Shown here: positions 61,661 through 64,000 of the stretch, in pieces
Layout: each line of letters begins with the position of its first letter
Position numbering within the stretch: the first letter of the stretch is position 1
Assembly (NCBI RefSeq): GCF_900250115.1
Contig: NZ_LT984804.1
Span: forward strand, 1 to 64,000
Source of the DNA: Cupriavidus taiwanensis
GTDB taxonomy: Bacteria > Pseudomonadota > Gammaproteobacteria > Burkholderiales > Burkholderiaceae
DNA: 64,000 nucleotides
Direction of reading: 5' to 3'
The notes under the pieces: generated by a model
Databases searched by the model: none
Seen by the model: only the letters and a program-made list of their open reading frames with translations
Told to the model about the DNA's origin: nothing
Translations under genes and position numbers: made by a program

Positions 61661-63091
61661 ATGAAGAAGCGGTCGATGCAGGGCATCCGCAATGCGGGAT
61701 GCTCGACGTTGCTGTTGCTCGGCGGACTGGCGCAAGCCCAGACGCCGCCGGAGGCGGGGTCACCCGCGGCCGGACTGGAATCACTGCAGAGGGAGCTCGC
61801 CGAACAGGCCAGCCAGCTCGATGCCATGAAGCGCGCGCTGGCCGAGCAGGAGGCAGTGATCCGTGAACTGCGCAGCGTGATCGGCACCGAGGTGCTGGCC
61901 ACCAAGCGCGGCGGACAGCGCACCGGGCCCGGCGTGATGCCGGCCGACAACGCCACCAATGCCGCCACCGCGGCAGCGGCCGCCAGTGCCACGCAGGGCG
62001 CGCCGGGGCTGGCTAGCAGTCCGCAGCAGGTCATGGCGCAGGCGCCGCAGCCCGGGGCGCAGCAGGGCGAGTCGGCCAGCCCGCAGACGGTGGCCGTGGA
62101 AGAGCCCGTCGGCCGTCCGCCCGAGACCGACCGGCGCCCGCCCGAGGTGGCACCGCTGATCGACCAGCCCGGGGTGCTCACCGCCGAGGGCAAGCTGGTG
62201 GTCGAGCCGGGCTTCCAGTACGGCTACTCGTCGAACAACCGCGTCGCGCTGGTGGGTTACTCGATCATTCCCGCCCTCCTGATCGGCCTGATCGATGTGC
62301 GCGAGGTCAAGACCTCGACCTATATCGAATCGATCGCGCTGCGCTACGGCGTCACCAAGCGGTTCGAGATCGAGGCCAAGGTGCCGTACGTGCAGACCTC
62401 GGGCTCGACCATCAGCCGCGAGGTGTTCACCGGCACCGCCGTCGACAACGTGTTCAATGCCAGCGGCAAGGGCATGGGCGATATCGAGGCCACGGTGCGC
62501 TACCAGCTCAACTACGGCAATGAGCGGATCCCGTATTTCGTCGGCTGGCTGCGCTACAAGTCCAACACCGGCAAGGATCCTTTCGAGGTGGTCACCGATT
62601 GCGTGACGCGCTGCGTGGGCAATGCCACCGGCACCGGCCTGCCGCTCGGGCTGCCCACCGGCACCGGCTTCCACGCGATCCAGCCCGGCATCACCTGGCT
62701 GCTGCCGACCGATCCGGCGGTGTTCTTCGGCACCTTCAGCTACCTGCACAACTTTTCCCGCGACAACGTCAGCCGCACCGTGCTGAACGGCGAGAAGGAG
62801 AACCTGGGCAAGATCGCGCCGGGCGACATCTTCGAGTTCAGCTTCGGCATGGGGCTGTCGCTCAACGAGAAGGCGTCGTTCAGTATCGGCTACGACCAGG
62901 CCATCATCTGGCCGACCAAGCAGAACGGCATGACCGTGCCCGGCTCGGTGCGCCTGACGCAGGGCACCTTGCTGGTGGGGTATTCGTACCGCTTCAACAA
63001 CCGCTATACGCTGAACCTTTCGGTGGGCGCCGGGCTGACGCGCGACACGCCCGACCTGCAGGTCAATGTGCGCCTGCCGATCACTTTCTGA
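61661..63091 (+). CDS. FapF-like outer-membrane transporter
   Basis: The 476-residue outer-membrane protein has a signal peptide (ending AQAQ near residue 28) and an N-terminal coiled coil (about residues 42-75, LQRELAEQASQLDAMKRALAEQ). A low-complexity Ala/Gln/Pro linker (80-165) and a C-terminal beta-barrel ending in Phe follow (alternating strands from about 175). This is the architecture of FapF, the trimeric amyloid-subunit secretion pore with a coiled-coil gate. GGGGGAGGAAG precedes the start; the GTG at 61658 is an alternative. It closes the cluster and is followed by a strong hairpin. Confidence 0.75.
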   Translation: MKKRSMQGIRNAGCSTLLLLGGLAQAQTPPEAGSPAAGLESLQRELAEQASQLDAMKRALAEQEAVIRELRSVIGTEVLATKRGGQRTGPGVMPADNATNAATAAAAASATQGAPGLASSPQQVMAQAPQPGAQQGESASPQTVAVEEPVGRPPETDRRPPEVAPLIDQPGVLTAEGKLVVEPGFQYGYSSNNRVALVGYSIIPALLIGLIDVREVKTSTYIESIALRYGVTKRFEIEAKVPYVQTSGSTISREVFTGTAVDNVFNASGKGMGDIEATVRYQLNYGNERIPYFVGWLRYKSNTGKDPFEVVTDCVTRCVGNATGTGLPLGLPTGTGFHAIQPGITWLLPTDPAVFFGTFSYLHNFSRDNVSRTVLNGEKENLGKIAPGDIFEFSFGMGLSLNEKASFSIGYDQAIIWPTKQNGMTVPGSVRLTQGTLLVGYSYRFNNRYTLNLSVGAGLTRDTPDLQVNVRLPITF

Positions 63092-63112
63092 AGGCCGTCG
63101 GGCCAGAGGTGA

Positions 63113-63142
63113 CGCGTGCCCCGCCCGCGCGGGGCACGCGTG
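63113..63142 (+). terminator. Hairpin after the FapF-like gene
   Basis: A perfect 13-bp stem ACGCGTGCCCCGC/GCGGGGCACGCGT (63113-63125 with 63130-63142) has a CCGC loop and lies 21 bp after the stop. No U-run follows, so termination may be factor-assisted. Confidence 0.55.
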
Positions 63143-63297
63143 CGCATCACATCCGCCGGCACCGTGCGCCAGTGCCGAAACGCGCCTTGCGCTGGCCCCA
63201 TGAACGGCGTACAAAGAAATAACCCCGCGCCGCCAGCGGTACTTTTTCCGACCAGCCTCAACCTCACCGGTGGTGCGGCCTGAACAAGGAGAGAGAC

Positions 63298-63810
63298 ATG
63301 CGCAAACGCATCTTCTGGTTGTTGCCCGACCTGGCGAGTGCCAGACGCACCATGGATGACCTGCTGCTGGCCCGCGTCGAGAACAGCCACATCCACTTCG
63401 TGGCGCGCGACGGTGCCGACATGACCGGCCTGCATGAAGCCAACCTGTTCCAGACTTCCGACATCGTCCATGCGGCCGAAATGGGCCTGATGGTCGGCGG
63501 CGGCGTGGGCGTGGTGGCCGGTGTGGTGGTGGCGATGTTCCCGATCGTCAGCGACACCCCGCAGTGGGGACTGGTCGGCGTGCTGGCGGTGCTGGGCGCG
63601 GTGTTCGGGGCCTGGGCCGCAAGCATGATCGGCAGTTCCGCGCCCAACAGCCGGCTGCGCGCGTTCGAGAAAGACATCGAGGCGGGCAAGATCCTGCTGA
63701 TGGTCGACGTGCCGCGCACCCGCGTCGAGGAAGTCGAAACCCTGCTGCGCAACGCGCACCCGGAAGCCAGCTTCGCCGGCGTCGATCCGGCCGTGCCGGC
63801 GTTCCCCTGA
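63298..63810 (+). CDS. DUF1269-like small membrane protein
   Basis: The 170-residue protein has a soluble N-terminal alpha/beta domain, two central Gly-rich membrane helices (LMVGGGVGVVAGVVVAMF and LVGVLAVLGAVFGAW) and a C-terminal part resembling the N-terminal one. This resembles DUF1269/glycine-zipper-type envelope proteins. GGAGAG precedes the ATG at 63298. It stands alone after the Fap-like cluster. Its function is unknown. Confidence 0.7.
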   Translation: MRKRIFWLLPDLASARRTMDDLLLARVENSHIHFVARDGADMTGLHEANLFQTSDIVHAAEMGLMVGGGVGVVAGVVVAMFPIVSDTPQWGLVGVLAVLGAVFGAWAASMIGSSAPNSRLRAFEKDIEAGKILLMVDVPRTRVEEVETLLRNAHPEASFAGVDPAVPAFP

Positions 63811-63909
63811 TCCGGCGCCTGCCGCCGGCTGGCGCCACGCGGCGCCGCATCTCTCTCTGCGCGCGCCCGCGCGGCGCGCTCCGGCGCGCCTGCCGCCGGC
63901 ACCCGGCCC

Positions 63910-63934
63910 CACCGGAACCGCTCAGGTTCCGGTG
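63910..63934. terminator. Hairpin near the right edge
   Basis: CACCGGAACC (63910-63919) and GGTTCCGGTG (63925-63934) form a perfect 10-bp stem with a 5-nt loop, about 100 bp after the DUF1269-like gene. A TTTT lies 23 bases further on. It is a plausible terminator. The last 66 bases of the window show nothing else. Confidence 0.5.
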
Positions 63935-64000
63935 TGATGCCGCTGCAACACCCCTGTTTTCCCGGTTTGCCCACGTCGGACGCATGCGGTACCTTGCGTG

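Overview
The window looks like the start of the second replicon (chromid or chromosome 2) of a Cupriavidus/Ralstonia-type betaproteobacterium. The DNA is very GC-rich. It opens with a plasmid-type repA, a cold-shock gene and parA-parB, which is the usual layout at the replication end of chromosome 2 in that group. The genus is an inference from gene content and order. No rRNA, tRNA or CRISPR array was seen.

Layout. (1) 1-5.3 kb: repA, cspA and parAB with two copies of a parS-like palindrome, then a long integrase-like gene that lacks the tyrosine-recombinase catalytic residues. (2) 5.8-46.4 kb: a large exopolysaccharide locus, bracketed by two paralogous LuxR-type regulators with atypical receivers (5811-6656 and 46503-47483). 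It encodes a WcaJ-type priming transferase, ManC, Gmd and Fcl (GDP-mannose and GDP-fucose supply), at least six glycosyltransferases, a Wzx flippase, a Wzy-like polymerase, Wza, Wzb, two Wzc-type kinases, a WcaF-like acetyltransferase, a deacetylase and a methyltransferase. The product is probably a fucose-containing, Wzy-dependent, colanic-acid-like polymer. (3) Inside that locus, 10.7-19.1 kb holds an unusual cassette: a carrier protein, an acyl-CoA-dehydrogenase-like protein, an amino acid:[carrier protein] ligase related to seryl-tRNA synthetase, two DUF1839 paralogues and a GH2 beta-mannosidase-like protein, plus a Crp/Fnr regulator. (4) 25.4-27.6 kb: an IS481-family element sits between two inward-facing inverted copies of a repeat of about 0.45 kb.

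(5) 48-57 kb is ordinary accessory metabolism: small envelope proteins, an MFS transporter with a nucleoside deaminase and a divergent LysR, a phosphoribosyltransferase, and an operon of GntR regulator, Bug-type binding protein and LeuC/LeuD-like hydratase subunits. (6) 57.4-63.1 kb is a Fap-like secretion cluster. It contains a 545-residue Asn- and Gly-rich secreted protein behind a sigma-54-like promoter, two secreted proteins that share an L-D-D-x-R-G-G site, a C39 peptidase encoded between them, and a coiled-coil plus beta-barrel outer-membrane protein resembling FapF.

The two most promising systems are the aminoacyl-carrier-protein cassette inside the exopolysaccharide locus and the Fap-like cluster with probable double-glycine processing. 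Together with the polysaccharide genes they suggest that this end of the replicon is devoted to the extracellular matrix.
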